From positions 147,074 to 211,073 of the forward strand of contig CANQNW010000003.1 in assembly GCA_947625305.1 (NCBI GenBank): a stretch of 64,000 nucleotides of DNA. The letters run 5' to 3'. Shown here piece after piece: positions 17,170 through 25,463 of the stretch; the first letter of the stretch is position 1; each line of letters starts with the position of its first letter. Source of the DNA: Candidatus Gastranaerophilales bacterium (lineage in GTDB: Bacteria > Cyanobacteriota > Vampirovibrionia > Gastranaerophilales > Gastranaerophilaceae). The position numbers and the translations under genes were made by a program. A model generated the notes under the pieces. The model was not told the DNA's origin and made no database searches. It worked only from the letters and a program-made list of their open reading frames with translations.

Positions 17170-17887
17170 AGTCATAAAAAAAATAGAAGAATTTGCCCCC
17201 GTATCAACATGCCAGAAGTGGGATAACTCGGGCTGGCAGATAAATTTAGGCATTGAAAACACATCAAAAATACTTCTTGCTCTTGATGTAACCCCATCGG
17301 CTGTTGATGAAGCAATAAAAAAGAAATGTGATTTAATCCTGTCGCATCACCCCGTATTTTTTAACAGCATTAAATCAATAGAAGCACCTTATATAATAAA
17401 AGCAATAAAAAATAATATACAAATATATTCAGCGCATACAAATTTAGATATAGCACAGGGCGGAGTAAGCGAATATTTAGCCGAAAAATGCGGATTTACA
17501 GAACTTGACACGGCTTTTGAATTTATAAAATACAAACAATTTGATAAAGAAAAGAATTTTTCCAAATTAATATCAACAATAAAAACAGTATTCGGTCTTC
17601 CAAGTGTAAAAGTAGTAAACAGCAAGCGGAAAACATATAAATCAATAGCATTTTGCTCGGGAAGCGGAGCGGAATTTATTCCGGAACTGGAAAAAATCGG
17701 AATTGACGTATTTATAACAGGCGATTTAAAACATCATCAGGCATTAAGTGCCAATAATATTACAATTATAGACTTAGGTCATTTCCACAGCGAAAGATTT
17801 GTTTCTGAAATTTTTCAAAATATATTAAAAAACGAAGATGTAGAGATAATACCGGCAACCGAAAAGCCGGCATGGGAGTTAATATAA
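17153..17887 (+). CDS. Nif3-like dinuclear metal center protein (YbgI/YqfO family)
   Basis: A 244-residue member of the widespread Nif3/DUF34 family, which forms toroidal hexamers and binds two metal ions. Candidate ligands are visible in LSHHPVFF (about 64-71), HTNLD (about 95-99) and the C-terminal GHFHSERF (about 208-215). It lacks the extra ferritin-like insertion found in longer YqfO proteins. The cellular role is debated; a link to cofactor or NAD-derivative metabolism or GTP cyclohydrolase has been proposed for relatives. Starts inside coaBC and shares its stop with the next start (TAATG). Confidence 0.9.
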   Translation: MEKVNKVIKKIEEFAPVSTCQKWDNSGWQINLGIENTSKILLALDVTPSAVDEAIKKKCDLILSHHPVFFNSIKSIEAPYIIKAIKNNIQIYSAHTNLDIAQGGVSEYLAEKCGFTELDTAFEFIKYKQFDKEKNFSKLISTIKTVFGLPSVKVVNSKRKTYKSIAFCSGSGAEFIPELEKIGIDVFITGDLKHHQALSANNITIIDLGHFHSERFVSEIFQNILKNEDVEIIPATEKPAWELI

Positions 17888-18414
17888 TGAAGAAGTTATT
17901 ATTAATTTTAAGTTTATTATTTATAGCTAATACTGTAATGGCAAAAGATTATATAGAATTTAATTTCCCAAATGACGGCTGGCATAAGGTTACAAGCCCC
18001 GACGGAGTAGAAACAAAAAAATGCTTTGTATCAAATAATCAGACTGCCGAAAACTATAATGAAATGTTAATTTTTCAGGAAAGAATATTAAAAAATAAAG
18101 ATATAACCCCAATGACAATATTACATAGGCAATTAGGCAAGGACAGAACCAATTATCCTGACATAATCCCCGAATATGTAAGAACAAACCCCGATGATTC
18201 AATGGTTACCTGGTGCAGTCAAATGAAAAATACTTGTGCAGTGGAAAGAGCAATTAAAGGCAATAACGGGGTAATAATTATTTCATACATAAATAAAATG
18301 CCTCATTACTCGCAAAATATGTTCGGGCAATGGTCAAATATTTTAAGTACGGTAAAACTTTATACACCGGAGGAAACTCAAACCAAAATACCTGATAATG
18401 TTATAGAATTGTAA
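17887..18414 (+). CDS. Small exported protein, unknown function
   Basis: About 175 residues. The N-terminus MKKLLLILSLLFIANTVMA is a textbook signal peptide with cleavage after AMA-type sequence at about residue 19. The mature part is polar with two cysteines close together (about residues 111 and 117) that could form a disulfide in the periplasm. I place the start at the ATG at 17887, which overlaps the upstream stop (TAATG) and has GGGAG 11 nt before it. A longer frame from 17872 would put five extra residues before the signal peptide. No family recognised. Confidence 0.75.
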   Translation: MKKLLLILSLLFIANTVMAKDYIEFNFPNDGWHKVTSPDGVETKKCFVSNNQTAENYNEMLIFQERILKNKDITPMTILHRQLGKDRTNYPDIIPEYVRTNPDDSMVTWCSQMKNTCAVERAIKGNNGVIIISYINKMPHYSQNMFGQWSNILSTVKLYTPEETQTKIPDNVIEL

Positions 18415-18416
18415 TT

Positions 18417-18959
18417 ATGCAGATAACAGGCGGAATATATAATTCAAGAAAAATAAAAACAGCGGATTATGACAACATAAAACCGACACTTTCTAAAACC
18501 CGCCAGGGAATATTTAATACACTTTCTTCAATGATGGATTTTGAAGGAAAAATATTTTTTGATATGTTCTCAGGCAGCGGGATTATGGGGCTTGAAGCTC
18601 TTTCAAGAGGGTTTATAGTAAAATGTTTTGAAAAAGATAAAAAAACAGCTCTTAAAATAAAAGAAATATATAAAAGTCTTAATTTAAATGCAGATTTATA
18701 TTTTGGAGATTCCATAAAAAATATAATAAAAGCGGGCAAAGCCGATGTAATTTTTATAGACCCGCCATATGATTCTGATTTATACGAAAAAGCACTGCAG
18801 GTTATAAAAGAAAATAATATATTAAATCCAAGCGGAATAATAATTCTTGAACATCCTATTGATAAAAAAATAAACACAAATGAATTCACCGTAAATAAAA
18901 TAAAAACTTACGGAAATAAACAAATAACATTTTTAACCTATACTAATCAAGCGGAATAA
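18417..18959 (+). CDS. rsmD: 16S rRNA (guanine-966-N2)-methyltransferase
   Basis: Methylates G966 of 16S rRNA in the small-subunit head, using SAM. It has 180 residues with the SAM-binding loop FDMFSGSGIMGLE (48-60) and the catalytic DPPY (115-118). The N-terminal MQITGGIYNSRKI matches the family start (RIIGGxxRGRKL). It starts 2 nt after the exported-protein gene. In many bacteria rsmD precedes coaD, which is not the case here. Its last 17 nt overlap the convergent LysM gene. Confidence 0.93.
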   Translation: MQITGGIYNSRKIKTADYDNIKPTLSKTRQGIFNTLSSMMDFEGKIFFDMFSGSGIMGLEALSRGFIVKCFEKDKKTALKIKEIYKSLNLNADLYFGDSIKNIIKAGKADVIFIDPPYDSDLYEKALQVIKENNILNPSGIIILEHPIDKKINTNEFTVNKIKTYGNKQITFLTYTNQAE

Positions 18960-19527
18960 CAAGTTTTTGACCGATAGAAAGCTTATGAGCATTTGTTAAA
19001 TTGTTAGCTTGTTTAATTTTTTCAACTTTAGCGGGGTCATATTTACCAAAGAAACGATAAACAATACTGCTCATAGAATCACCGCTTTTAACTTCATATG
19101 TTTCAAAAGTGGGGATTTTCATTTCCGTTGAAGCGGTATTAACAGCAGGAACAACAGTAACCTGATTAATTTGGGGCAATTTGCTTTTTCTTGAAATTTT
19201 CTTCTCAAATTTAGGCTGGCCGAGCATAGATTCTTCACCGTTTGAAGGCATATTTGAACCGATACTTAAAACAGCATTCATAATAAACATACATAAAGCA
19301 CCTGTAATAAAGCCCGTTAAAAGATAAACACCCGGTGATTTTTCTTCTTTGGGGTTTATTTTAAAACTCTGCCATAAAAGGTCAAGTTCTTTTTGCTTGC
19401 CTTGCTGTCTTTTATATGCTTTAGGAACTGTTTCCTCCTGATTAAATTCTTTTTGATTTTTTACTTCCGATAAAAAAGCTATTTTTTCATCAGAAATATT
19501 TGATCTGAATATTGATGAATTTCTCAT
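18943..19527 (-). CDS. Membrane-anchored LysM-domain protein
   Basis: A 194-residue protein with a charged N-terminal cytoplasmic part (1-65), one membrane helix (about 66-88), a linker and a C-terminal LysM domain (about 144-192; YEVKSGDSMSSIVYRF at the start and LSIGQKLVIP at the end). LysM domains bind the glycan strands of peptidoglycan, so this is a bitopic protein that tethers the inner membrane to the cell wall. It has no catalytic domain. Convergent with rsmD by 17 nt, with its own upstream region of 140 nt shared with the next minus-strand gene. Confidence 0.85.
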   Translation of the reverse strand: MRNSSIFRSNISDEKIAFLSEVKNQKEFNQEETVPKAYKRQQGKQKELDLLWQSFKINPKEEKSPGVYLLTGFITGALCMFIMNAVLSIGSNMPSNGEESMLGQPKFEKKISRKSKLPQINQVTVVPAVNTASTEMKIPTFETYEVKSGDSMSSIVYRFFGKYDPAKVEKIKQANNLTNAHKLSIGQKLVIPLD

Positions 19528-19667
19528 TTATAAAACCCCAATCCTTTCCTTTATACAATATGATATCCTGATACAAAAATTAAAGTCAAGCAAAAACAAA
19601 TGAATTTTACAAAAAAAGAACTAATGATTTACATTAGCCCTTTTAAATTTATTTATAAACATAAATG

Positions 19668-19961
19668 TTATGCAGCAATACCTTTGATTTCTTTAATTAA
19701 ATAATTAGCAATCCATTCAAAGTCGCTGTTTGTTTCAGCTGCTTTTTCAAGGTAGTTAATTGAGGATTCACCAATTCTGATAAGAACCATAGCAACGATT
19801 CCTCTTGTCTTACCTTTTACAACCTGAAGTGAATCTACAAGAGAAGGTACTGCATCTTCACCAATATTTACTAATTCATTTTCAATTTTATTTTTTACAT
19901 TATTATCAGCATTTTCTAATTTATTTAAATATTCGTTAATCGGTAATAAAACTGCATTCAT
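19668..19961 (-). CDS. Small HEAT-repeat-like protein
   Basis: 97 residues, all helical in pattern. The segments ENELVNIGEDAVPSLVDSL, KTRGIVAMVLIRIGESSINYL and a C-terminal helix look like two to three HEAT/PBS-type repeats (alternating hydrophobic faces with a central GEDAVPxL motif). Such short units generally bind other proteins. No signal peptide, metal site or catalytic residue. It is monocistronic, with 305 nt free upstream. Confidence 0.7.
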   Translation of the reverse strand: MNAVLLPINEYLNKLENADNNVKNKIENELVNIGEDAVPSLVDSLQVVKGKTRGIVAMVLIRIGESSINYLEKAAETNSDFEWIANYLIKEIKGIAA

Positions 19962-20266
19962 CTTTGTGCCTCTTCTAATATATAATTTAACTTCCGATTT
20001 TATTATAAAGCAAAATTTTCAAATTCCCGTTTTTTTAATATATTCTTTATATCCAAGCTAAAAACCAATAATAATAAGTATTTTAATTATATATATTAAA
20101 TGAATTTTTATTTATATAAATAAAAAATAGCCCGAAAATCTAACCAAGATATTATACCTTGGTCTATTTTATTCTCACTAAAATATATTTACACTGATTA
20201 TATCCTAAGCGCATTTTGCGCTCTTGGTATGGAAGTGTGTAAATTATTGATTACGGGGTATAGAAA
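19962..20266. other. Divergent intergenic region with hairpins
   Basis: Separates the minus-strand HEAT-like gene from the plus-strand gene at 20267. It is AT-rich with no credible coding frame. The right half contains a small hairpin ACCAAG...CTTGGT near 20141-20163 and a larger nested stem-loop at 20187-20244, listed separately. Promoters for both flanking genes must be here, but none is clear. Confidence 0.5.
20187..20244 (+). promoter_or_regulatory. Stem-loop in the leader of the gene at 20267
   Basis: ATTTACAC (20187-20194) is the perfect complement of GTGTAAAT (20237-20244). Nested inside is AGCGC-ATTTT-GCGCT (about 20208-20222), flanked by CC and GG that can extend it. The whole 58-nt structure ends 22 nt before the ATG at 20267, so it would be in the 5' untranslated region if transcription starts upstream. 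It could be a regulatory leader or a small RNA. It does not match a riboswitch I know. Confidence 0.45.
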
Positions 20267-20575
20267 ATGCTGGTAGAAAAGTATATTAACGGATTAAATC
20301 AGAGAAGTCAGTTAGAATTCAAAAATATATCTAAAGATATTATTCCGTGGCTTGAACAAACTGCCATTGAAAATAATTGTACGGTAGATAAAAAAGAGTG
20401 GAAAAGTAAATATAACAGTTATGTTATTTATGATTACGAGCCGTTTTGTTCGGACGGATTTGAAATCAATTTAACTATATCTTCACATGATATTAATTAT
20501 TTGTATTTTTTAAAATTTCTGTACGATAATAAACTTGATACAATAGAATATTTAAATAACTGTATAAACGATTAA
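20267..20575 (+). CDS. Small protein of unknown function
   Basis: 102 residues, soluble, acidic at the C-terminus, with no signal peptide, no membrane helix and no recognisable motif. The sequence has three cysteines and many aromatics (KWxSKYNSYVIYDYEPF in the middle). It is followed after 16 nt by the Hsp20-like gene, which has an AAGAAAGGA ribosome binding site, so the two may form an operon ending at the terminator at 21193. A structured leader lies upstream. Confidence 0.65.
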   Translation: MLVEKYINGLNQRSQLEFKNISKDIIPWLEQTAIENNCTVDKKEWKSKYNSYVIYDYEPFCSDGFEINLTISSHDINYLYFLKFLYDNKLDTIEYLNNCIND

Positions 20576-20591
20576 AAGAAAGGACAGCAAT

Positions 20592-21188
20592 ATGGAAGAA
20601 AACAACAATATGAATGAAGAAAAATTAATACATGAACATAGTGAATGCCATTGTAAAAAAACAGGTATAGCAATGATAATAGCAGCATTTTTAGGCGGAT
20701 TTCTGGCTATATATTTTGTTGCAGATCAAATAATGGAACGAAAACTCAATTCAGTAAGTTTTGCTCCCGATAGATTTGAACAAAAAATGTTAAATGATAT
20801 GGATAGGATGTACAGGCAGGATATGAGAGCATTTGATGATATGTTCAAAAAAATGCCCCAACCTAAAATGCATAAACCAAAACATAAAGATTTAATGTTT
20901 CCTCCTATGTTTATGACAGACGATGTTAAAATTAAATCTGATTTTGAAGATAACCATTTTAATATTACAATCGGATTAAAACCCTTCCAAGATGATGAAA
21001 ACAAAGTTAATTACAACGTTAACGGAAGAAAATTAACCGTTTTTGGAAATTCACACGTAAAAGATAAAGGCTATGAAGAAGATATTGCTTTTTCTCAAGA
21101 TTTTATACTTCCCGAAAACTCAGATATTGCGAATATTTCAAAAATAAAAGACGGAAATAAACTTATACTCTCCGTTCCGATGAAATAA
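20592..21188 (+). CDS. Membrane-anchored Hsp20/alpha-crystallin-like protein
   Basis: 198 residues. An N-terminal His/Cys-containing cytoplasmic tail (HEHSECHCK, 14-22) precedes one membrane helix (about 24-44). After a Met-rich linker (65-107), the C-terminal part (about 115-198) has the beta-sandwich pattern of an alpha-crystallin/Hsp20 domain (HFNITIGLKPF..., VNGRKLTVFGN, then DFILPENSDI and NKLILSVPMK, the hallmark ending of a small heat-shock domain). Classical Hsp20 proteins are cytosolic, so this would be an envelope-side holdase if the helix is a membrane anchor. Location and function are inferred. An intrinsic terminator follows 5 nt after the stop. Confidence 0.65.
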   Translation: MEENNNMNEEKLIHEHSECHCKKTGIAMIIAAFLGGFLAIYFVADQIMERKLNSVSFAPDRFEQKMLNDMDRMYRQDMRAFDDMFKKMPQPKMHKPKHKDLMFPPMFMTDDVKIKSDFEDNHFNITIGLKPFQDDENKVNYNVNGRKLTVFGNSHVKDKGYEEDIAFSQDFILPENSDIANISKIKDGNKLILSVPMK

Positions 21189-21192
21189 AATA

Positions 21193-21222
21193 AAAAAAGA
21201 GAATTAAAAATTCTCTTTTTTT
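21193..21222 (+). terminator. Intrinsic terminator after the Hsp20-like gene
   Basis: AAAAAAGAGAATT and AATTCTCTTTTTT form a 13-bp stem with a 3-nt loop; the 3' arm ends in an uninterrupted T tract. It sits 5 nt after the stop at 21188, before the gene starting at 21292. Confidence 0.8.
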
Positions 21223-21291
21223 ATGCGCAAATTTTTTTATGTTTGATTTTATAACATGCAAATCTGCCAGTCTATTAGGAAGGAAAACAAA

Positions 21292-22005
21292 ATGGAAATA
21301 AAATCTGTTAAACCATACAATATTGAAAAGGTGTTTAACACAAAAGAAAAACAAAATATTAAAACAGAAATGCAAGAACCCTCCGAATATGCCTCTTCGC
21401 TTGATGCAATGAGTTTAGCTGCACAAGGAAGCATAAAATCAAGATTTCATAATCTGCAGGTAATAAGAGCGCCTCAAATATTAGCAAATTCAGAAAAATA
21501 TCTGACCGATGCAAAAAATAAACAAAAAGAAGCCGAAGAAATGCTGCAATATGCACAAGGCCGATTAAAACAGTTTAAAATTATGCCCGGTAATAAGCCT
21601 GAACTGTTAACGGAAAGAAGAGCAAACGGTGATACAATAACTATTTTATATAAAAGGGGCAGACAAAATATTGTAATTAACAATATTAAAGTAACAAAAA
21701 AAGACTCCGGAACAGAATATGTTTTTAATCCTTCTGATAATAAAGTATCACAAGTATCCATATGGACGAAAAAACAAGATGATGAAACAGAAAAACTATA
21801 TCAATACCTTAATGAACCGACAATATTATATATAAAGAAAACGGCTAAAGGTATGGAGCAGGAGCATACATATTATTTTAATAAAGATTCATTATCTGCT
21901 TTTGAAAATCAAATTAAAACAAAAAAATCAACATTTAATGAAAGCTTTAAACTTAATGAAGGAAGTATCCTTGACTACAGTGTAAGTTCAAAAAAGATAA
22001 ATTAA
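21292..22005 (+). CDS. Protein of unknown function with coiled-coil segment
   Basis: About 237 residues. The start at 21292 is chosen because AGGAAGGA lies at 21278-21285; a longer frame from 21256 adds 12 residues without a ribosome binding site. Residues about 57-95 (ANSEKYLTDAKNKQKEAEEML and following) are predicted coiled coil. The remainder is beta-rich with repeated short strands (DTITILYKRGRQNIVINN, GTEYVFNPSDNKV). No signal peptide or known motif. Its last 4 nt overlap the convergent folC stop. Confidence 0.7.
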   Translation: MEIKSVKPYNIEKVFNTKEKQNIKTEMQEPSEYASSLDAMSLAAQGSIKSRFHNLQVIRAPQILANSEKYLTDAKNKQKEAEEMLQYAQGRLKQFKIMPGNKPELLTERRANGDTITILYKRGRQNIVINNIKVTKKDSGTEYVFNPSDNKVSQVSIWTKKQDDETEKLYQYLNEPTILYIKKTAKGMEQEHTYYFNKDSLSAFENQIKTKKSTFNESFKLNEGSILDYSVSSKKIN

Positions 22006-23222
22006 TTTTTTAAATCAGTATACAGTTCACCAATCATATAAAGACTGCCCGTTACAACTTTCAGGCAGTCTTTTTGCAAAAATGCCTTTAAGTCATTTCT
22101 GTCAAAAACTTTAACTTTTTTTAGCCAAGAATTTTTTAAAATAAACTCTTTATAAGAAAGCGCATTTTTATGATGAAATTCGTAAAAATAAATTTCATCA
22201 TCTTCTTTAAAGAGATTTTTAGCATATGTTAAATAATCTTTTGTGTTAAGTGAGGAATATAAAAATATTTTCTTTTTATCTTTAAAATAGAAGTCAAGAT
22301 TTTTTTTGAGTTCTAAAGCACCGTCAGGGTTATGAGCCCCGTCAATTATTAAGTTTTTTTCTTTTATATACTCAAATCTTGCACCCCAGCTGACATTTTT
22401 TAATGCATGAAAAATGGCATCTTCGGGGATATTCAATAATTGCGCCCCTTTAACGGCAAGCGGAAGATTTTTTTGCTGATATAATCCCAAAAGAGAAAAC
22501 GGATAACTTTTACCGTCAATTAATGCAGTATTACAGCCATTCTCGTATTTTATCGGAATATTTTTAACAATTACAAGTTTTGAATGTTTTTCATCCGTAA
22601 TTTTCTTTATAACCTCAAGTCCCAAGTTATTTTCATTAATAATAACAACTGAATTATCCTTAATTATTCCCGCTTTCTCAAATGCTATTTGTTCGATTGT
22701 ACCGCCAAGTCTGTCTGTATGGTCTAAAGATATTGATGTAATTATTGATAATTCGCTTTTTTTAATTACATTAACGGCATCAAACCTTCCGCCAAGTCCT
22801 GTTTCCATTACTGCATAATCAACTTTCTTATCATAAAAATATTTAAAACAGACTGCTGTTAAAATTTCAAATTCCGTTAAATCTATATTATTTTTTTCCG
22901 CCAAAGTGCATATTTCACTTGTATATAAGGCAAAGTCTTCTTGAGAAATATCATTATTATTAATTTTTATTCGTTCGGTGTATTCAATCAAATGCGGGCT
23001 TGTGTATAATCCTGTTTTAAACCCTTGAGATTTTAATATTTCTGCAAGAATAGCGGATACAGAGCCTTTTCCGTTAGTACCCGCTATATGAATAACCTTT
23101 ATTTTATCCTGCGGATTACCGATTAAATTTAGCAAAGTCCTTATCCTGTCAAGTCCGAGATTAATATAAAACTTACTCTGCGAGGTTAAAAGTTCTTTTG
23201 ATTTTGTATAATTTAAATTCAT
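22002..23222 (-). CDS. folC: Dihydrofolate / folylpolyglutamate synthase
   Basis: Adds glutamate to dihydropteroate and/or tetrahydrofolate, retaining folates in the cell. A Mur-ligase superfamily protein of 406 residues with the ATP loop GTNGKGSVS (48-56), the folate-binding region TSPHLIEYTERIKIN (about 79-93), METGLGGRFDAVN (about 140-152), LDHTDRLGGT and a late DGAHNPDGA (about 294-302). Encoded last in the peptidoglycan cluster; its start overlaps murG by 4 nt (ATGA type), so it is co-translated although it belongs to a different pathway. Confidence 0.94.
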   Translation of the reverse strand: MNLNYTKSKELLTSQSKFYINLGLDRIRTLLNLIGNPQDKIKVIHIAGTNGKGSVSAILAEILKSQGFKTGLYTSPHLIEYTERIKINNNDISQEDFALYTSEICTLAEKNNIDLTEFEILTAVCFKYFYDKKVDYAVMETGLGGRFDAVNVIKKSELSIITSISLDHTDRLGGTIEQIAFEKAGIIKDNSVVIINENNLGLEVIKKITDEKHSKLVIVKNIPIKYENGCNTALIDGKSYPFSLLGLYQQKNLPLAVKGAQLLNIPEDAIFHALKNVSWGARFEYIKEKNLIIDGAHNPDGALELKKNLDFYFKDKKKIFLYSSLNTKDYLTYAKNLFKEDDEIYFYEFHHKNALSYKEFILKNSWLKKVKVFDRNDLKAFLQKDCLKVVTGSLYMIGELYTDLKN

Positions 23223-24340
23223 TGTATTATGCTTTTTAATTGGTTAACTATTGTATCTGCGGGATTTGTTTTTGCTAAAGCAACAGTGCATTCTCTCATT
23301 TTGTTTAATTTATCATTATCCGATAATACCTGAGAAATTGTATTTAAAAGATTTTCGCCCGTGCAATCCGCATCTTCTAAGTATAAAGAAACACCTTTTT
23401 CGCACATTTCTTTAGCATTTTTTCTCTGATGATCCTGCGCAGCATAAGGGTATGGTATTAATATTGAAACAAGGTTGCATTGAATAATTTCGGTTAAACT
23501 CAAAGACCCTGCTCTTGCAATTACTATATCAGAAGCCTTTAATGAATATACCATTTCATCAAAATACGGGCATACAAAGATATCAGGATTATTTTTATAT
23601 TCGGGGTAAATTTTATCAAGTTCCGATATCGTTTCATCATACTTCTTTTTGCCTGTTTGAAGGATTATATAAGCATTATAAGTTTCATTTAATGTCTTAA
23701 GTATATTAATCATGGCATTATTGATTGTTTTAGCGCCCTGCGAACCGCCCATTGCGAATATAACCAATTTATCCTCAGCAATATTTAATTTTTTTCTGGC
23801 TTCGGTTTTTGTAACAGTAAAAAAAGCTTCTCTTACAGGGTTTCCGTTAAATTGAATATTTTTAGATTTTAATACTTTTTTAGCACATTCAAAGGCAACC
23901 GAAACAACCTTAGCTTTAGGTGCTGCCAGCTTTGATACAAGCCCCGGCACGGAGTCGCAATCATGAATCATATAAGGTTTTTTCTTTACTATTGAAGCAA
24001 GCACAATCGGAGCAGATACATATCCGCCTGTCGTAAAAACGGCATCTGGGTTATATTCTTTTAAATATGAAAGAGCTTTTATAAAAGCTTTACAAAGAGT
24101 AAATGCCCATTTAATCAAAGCAAAATTAAGTTTTCTCGGCATACCTGTCACATCAACGGGAAGAAATTCAACCTCAGGATAATTTTTGCAGATATCAAAT
24201 TCTAAATTATTCGGGTTGCCGATAAAATAAATTTTTTTGGTATCTTCATCCTTTAAAAGCTTATCAACAATGGTAAAAGCGGGGTAAATATGTCCGCCCG
24301 TTCCTCCGCCCGATATAAAATACACTCTGTTACCTGACAT
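23219..24340 (-). CDS. murG: UDP-GlcNAc--lipid I N-acetylglucosaminyltransferase MurG
   Basis: Makes lipid II by transferring GlcNAc to undecaprenyl-pyrophosphoryl-MurNAc-pentapeptide at the inner face of the cytoplasmic membrane. 373 residues, a GT-B fold. It has the N-terminal glycine-rich loop GGGTGGHIYP (11-20), a second one GGSQGAKTINN (about 198-208) and the UDP-sugar-binding RAGSLSLTEI region (about 275-284). Overlaps ftsW by 11 nt and folC by 4 nt, placing it firmly in the murF-mraY-murD-ftsW-murG-folC unit. Confidence 0.96.
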   Translation of the reverse strand: MSGNRVYFISGGGTGGHIYPAFTIVDKLLKDEDTKKIYFIGNPNNLEFDICKNYPEVEFLPVDVTGMPRKLNFALIKWAFTLCKAFIKALSYLKEYNPDAVFTTGGYVSAPIVLASIVKKKPYMIHDCDSVPGLVSKLAAPKAKVVSVAFECAKKVLKSKNIQFNGNPVREAFFTVTKTEARKKLNIAEDKLVIFAMGGSQGAKTINNAMINILKTLNETYNAYIILQTGKKKYDETISELDKIYPEYKNNPDIFVCPYFDEMVYSLKASDIVIARAGSLSLTEIIQCNLVSILIPYPYAAQDHQRKNAKEMCEKGVSLYLEDADCTGENLLNTISQVLSDNDKLNKMRECTVALAKTNPADTIVNQLKSIIQ

Positions 24341-25463
24341 TTGGGAACCTTCTTATTCTTTTTTTTGAAATATTTAATAAAACACCAATCATGCACATAG
24401 TGATAAATAAAGATGTACCTCCATAGCTTATAAACGGGAGCGGAACACCCGTTGCGGGGAACATAGAACTTGCAACCGCAATATTAATAAAAGCCTGAAG
24501 TGTAATAGAAACAGTAATACCCGCCGATAAAAGCTTGCCGAAAACATCCTCGCATTTAGCGGAAATTAATAAACCTCTTTGAAGAAAAGCAAGGAATAAG
24601 CCGATAATTAACAGACATCCGATAAAACCGAATTCTTCAGCAAAAACGGCGAAAATAAAGTCCGTATGACCTTCAGGGAGCCACCCGAGTTTTTGAACTG
24701 AATTCCCGTAGCCTTCTCCGAAAAACCCGCCTGCAACAAATGCCACCATTGATTGAATAATATTATACCCTGCGCCATACGGGTCAGCCTCAGGGTGAAG
24801 CCAAGTTTGAATTCTTTGTTTTTGGAATGATTGTATTGCAACACTAATACCTAATGCACCTATACAAACACCCGTTATTATTAATTTAATGCTTCCGCCT
24901 GCCGCAAAATACATAAATAGTGAGGACAGCATTAAAATTATTACCATACTTAAATTAGGCTGTTTAAAAATCAGCCCCAGCATAATAATTATGGGGATAA
25001 AATACTTAAATTGACGTGAATCAAAAATATTGACATTTTTGGAAAACGCACTTGCAAGCAGCATAATAACGGATAATTTAGCGGCCTCAGACGGCTGGAA
25101 TTGAACAGGCCCTAATGTAAGCCACCTTGTAGCACCGTTAACTGTAGTACCAAAAAAATGCACGCATACAAGAAGAAAAATTATAGCCCACGCAAACGGC
25201 AGAGCCAATCTATCCAGTGCTTTATAGTTTATTCTGCTTATTATCATCATTGCAATAAACCCGAGAATAAACCATATAAACTGCCTTAATACAAAGAAAG
25301 TCGAATGAGTTCCCTGCATAATACATTTTGGAGCACCTGCAGAAAATATGGCTAAAAATCCTACTATAATTAAAAATAAAACAATAAATGTAAGGGTAGA
25401 ATCGTACCCTGAAAGCATTATGGAATTATTTTGATTTATATTATTATAATTTGGATTTGACAT
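24330..25463 (-). CDS. ftsW: Lipid II polymerase FtsW (SEDS family)
   Basis: A SEDS glycosyltransferase that polymerises peptidoglycan at the division septum. About 377 residues with ten hydrophobic helices and the family markers GATRWLTLGPVQFQPSEAAK (about 113-132) and GVPLPFISYGGTS (about 340-352). I choose the ATG at 25463, which overlaps murD by 20 nt and has a GAGGAGAAG site upstream. A frame extending to 25550 reads backwards through the end of murD and is not protein-like. The neighbours (murD, murG) argue for FtsW rather than RodA. Confidence 0.94.
   Translation of the reverse strand: MSNPNYNNINQNNSIMLSGYDSTLTFIVLFLIIVGFLAIFSAGAPKCIMQGTHSTFFVLRQFIWFILGFIAMMIISRINYKALDRLALPFAWAIIFLLVCVHFFGTTVNGATRWLTLGPVQFQPSEAAKLSVIMLLASAFSKNVNIFDSRQFKYFIPIIIMLGLIFKQPNLSMVIILMLSSLFMYFAAGGSIKLIITGVCIGALGISVAIQSFQKQRIQTWLHPEADPYGAGYNIIQSMVAFVAGGFFGEGYGNSVQKLGWLPEGHTDFIFAVFAEEFGFIGCLLIIGLFLAFLQRGLLISAKCEDVFGKLLSAGITVSITLQAFINIAVASSMFPATGVPLPFISYGGTSLFITMCMIGVLLNISKKRIRRFPNVR

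Noticed and set aside
18467..18889. A 140-codon minus-strand frame inside rsmD
   Set aside because: It is antisense to a clear rsmD with intact DPPY and SAM motifs; AT-rich codon use opens the opposite strand.
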